Shown here: one piece after another, positions 5,006 to 5,991 of the stretch
Position numbering within the stretch: the first letter of the stretch is position 1
How the letters are laid out: the number at the start of each line of letters is the position of its first letter
NCBI GenBank assembly: GCA_027295975.1
Contig: JAPUJX010000090.1
Coordinates: forward strand, 1-5,991
Reading direction: 5' to 3'
Length of the DNA stretch: 5,991 nt
From: Gammaproteobacteria bacterium
GTDB lineage: Bacteria; Pseudomonadota; Gammaproteobacteria; Pseudomonadales; Azotimanducaceae
Position numbers and translations under genes: made by a program
Notes under the pieces: generated by a model
Database searches by the model: none
Told to the model about the DNA's origin: nothing
The model's input: only the letters and a program-made list of their open reading frames with translations

Positions 5006-5785
5006 ATGATTCGATCCGAGTTGCAGGGAGCCGTACGCGTTCTGACTCTGGAACGCCCCGAAGTATTAAATGCTTTTAATACCGAGCAGTTCGAGTTGCT
5101 GGCAAAAACGCTGTTGGCGGCAGACGCGGATTCCTCAACTAAAGTGGTGGTTTTGACGGGCGCCGGGCGGGCGTTCTCCGCGGGTGCCGATCTGGCCGAA
5201 AACCGCCCGCCTCCGGAGGATCTGGAATACGGCTTCCAGGGTTGTATCGACATTCTGGTCGACTTTCGCAAACCCCTCATCCTGGCCATCAACGGCGTTG
5301 GCGTAGGCATCGGCGCAACCATCTGCGGGTTGGCCGATATGGTTTACATGGCCGAAAGCGCTCGTCTACGCTGCCCATTTTCGGCGCTTGGACTAACCGC
5401 GGAAGCCTGCAGCACCTACACGTTTCCCCGTCTGATGGGCCCCCAGGGGGCAGCCGATTTTCTCCTGGGAGCCGGATGGTTGAGCGCCGCACAGTGTAAG
5501 GCGAGCGGGCTGGCATTGGAGATATTCCCTCACGAGGGGTTCCTGGAACGAGTCATGCAGGAAGCCCAAAACCTGGCCGGCCTGCCGTTGGCTTCGCTTC
5601 TGCAGACCAAGAAACTCCTGATGGCCCCGCACGTCGAAGCCATGAAAGCGGCAAACGTCGCCGAAAACGAGGCACTGCTGGGACTGCGTGGCGGTCCGGC
5701 AAACACCGAGGCCGTTACGGCTTTTCGCGAGAAGCGTGAGCCGGATTTTTCCGATTCGGATATTTTACGAGACAATTCCCGGTGA
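5006..5785 (+). CDS. Enoyl-CoA hydratase/isomerase (crotonase) family protein, ECI2-like
   Basis: From the ATG at 5006 the protein has 259 residues, normal for crotonases, and begins directly on the first beta strand (MIRSELQGAVRVLTLERPEVLNAFN). Oxyanion-hole segments are visible: FSAGADL at 57-63 and INGVGVGIG at 95-103. The two glutamates of classical enoyl-CoA hydratase align with T105 and F125, so both are missing. Instead CPFSALGLTAEACSTYTFP (123-141) closely resembles the human ECI2/yeast Eci1 motif PFSHLGQSPEGCSSYTFP, with E133 at the isomerase's catalytic glutamate. The likely role is shifting a 3-enoyl-CoA double bond to the 2-trans position during oxidation of unsaturated fatty acids, or a related acyl-CoA isomerisation. 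GAGA at 4993-4996, 9 nt upstream, supports the start; a TTG at 5000 is a less likely alternative. It is followed 10 nt later by a dehydratase gene, suggesting an operon. Confidence 0.9.
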   Translation: MIRSELQGAVRVLTLERPEVLNAFNTEQFELLAKTLLAADADSSTKVVVLTGAGRAFSAGADLAENRPPPEDLEYGFQGCIDILVDFRKPLILAINGVGVGIGATICGLADMVYMAESARLRCPFSALGLTAEACSTYTFPRLMGPQGAADFLLGAGWLSAAQCKASGLALEIFPHEGFLERVMQEAQNLAGLPLASLLQTKKLLMAPHVEAMKAANVAENEALLGLRGGPANTEAVTAFREKREPDFSDSDILRDNSR

Positions 5786-5795
5786 GAAACAGCCG

Positions 5796-5991
5796 GTGAA
5801 TACATTGTTGACCGATGAACATCGAGCGTGGATCGGTCAGGCAGAGTCACCCGTAACCGTCGAGGTAAGCCGTAGAGACATCATCAAATATTCGCTAGCG
5901 ACGGAGCAGACACAACAAAAATACCTCGTCGGCGACGAGGCGCCACCCATGTTCATCTTCAATCTGTTTGGTCCCATGGCCGAAATGAAGG
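5796..5991 (+). CDS. FAS1-like / MaoC-family dehydratase, N-terminal part (partial, GTG start)
   Basis: A frame open to the window end begins with GTG at 5796 and gives 65 codons. It contains LTDEHRAWIGQAESPVTVEV, SRRDIIKYSLATEQTQQKYL and GDEAPPMF, the signature of the N-terminal hot-dog domain called FAS1-like dehydratase or MaoC_dehydrat_N. Related proteins hydrate or dehydrate acyl-CoA or acyl-carrier intermediates. The catalytic His/Asp residues of the family would lie further on, so activity cannot be judged. GGTGAG at 5781-5786, 9 nt upstream and overlapping the end of the isomerase gene, supports the GTG; TTG codons at 5805 and 5808 are alternatives. The 10-nt gap after the crotonase gene indicates co-transcription and a shared acyl-CoA pathway. 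The gene is cut by the window end. Confidence 0.8.
   Translation, partial: MNTLLTDEHRAWIGQAESPVTVEVSRRDIIKYSLATEQTQQKYLVGDEAPPMFIFNLFGPMAEMK

Overview
The window looks like a chromosomal segment of a moderately GC-rich Gram-negative bacterium, most likely a proteobacterium and perhaps an environmental or marine gammaproteobacterium. That placement is inferred from gene content: a PspA-type protein, an OmpR-family two-component system, and lipid genes of the enoyl-CoA isomerase, FAS1-like/MaoC dehydratase and sterol-desaturase types. No rRNA, tRNA, mobile element or CRISPR array was seen.

Left block (1-3196) is a signalling and envelope module built around a divergent intergenic region at 743-888. 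Leftward runs an OmpR/PhoB-type response regulator (35-742). It overlaps by ATGA the first 12 codons of another gene (38 to beyond base 1), which by position is probably the partner histidine kinase. Rightward runs a compact three-gene operon: a short PspA/IM30-like coiled-coil protein (889-1410), a multi-pass membrane protein of unknown function joined to it by an ATGA overlap (1407-1979), and a membrane-anchored or exported von Willebrand A protein with an intact MIDAS motif (1997-3196). The region between the two arms carries two GTAAA direct repeats at an 11-bp period and an 8-bp inverted repeat TTGGTAAA/TTTACCAA. This is what an OmpR-family regulator would be expected to bind. I read the block as a candidate envelope-stress or membrane-maintenance system driven by its own two-component pair.

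The block ends at a perfect 11-bp GC-rich hairpin followed by a smaller one (3218-3257), in the gap between convergent genes.

Right block (3263-5991) is lipid-related. A sterol desaturase/fatty acid hydroxylase-superfamily membrane protein (3263-4228, minus) is divergent from a TetR-family regulator (4300-4881, plus). The 71-bp AT-rich gap between them holds an imperfect 20-bp palindrome upstream of a perfect TATAAT. Downstream of tetR lie a crotonase-fold protein whose active site resembles ECI2-type delta3,delta2-enoyl-CoA isomerases (5006-5785) and the start of a FAS1-like/MaoC dehydratase (5796 to the window end, GTG start). The TetR protein probably represses the desaturase and itself; whether it also controls the acyl-CoA genes cannot be told from this sequence.
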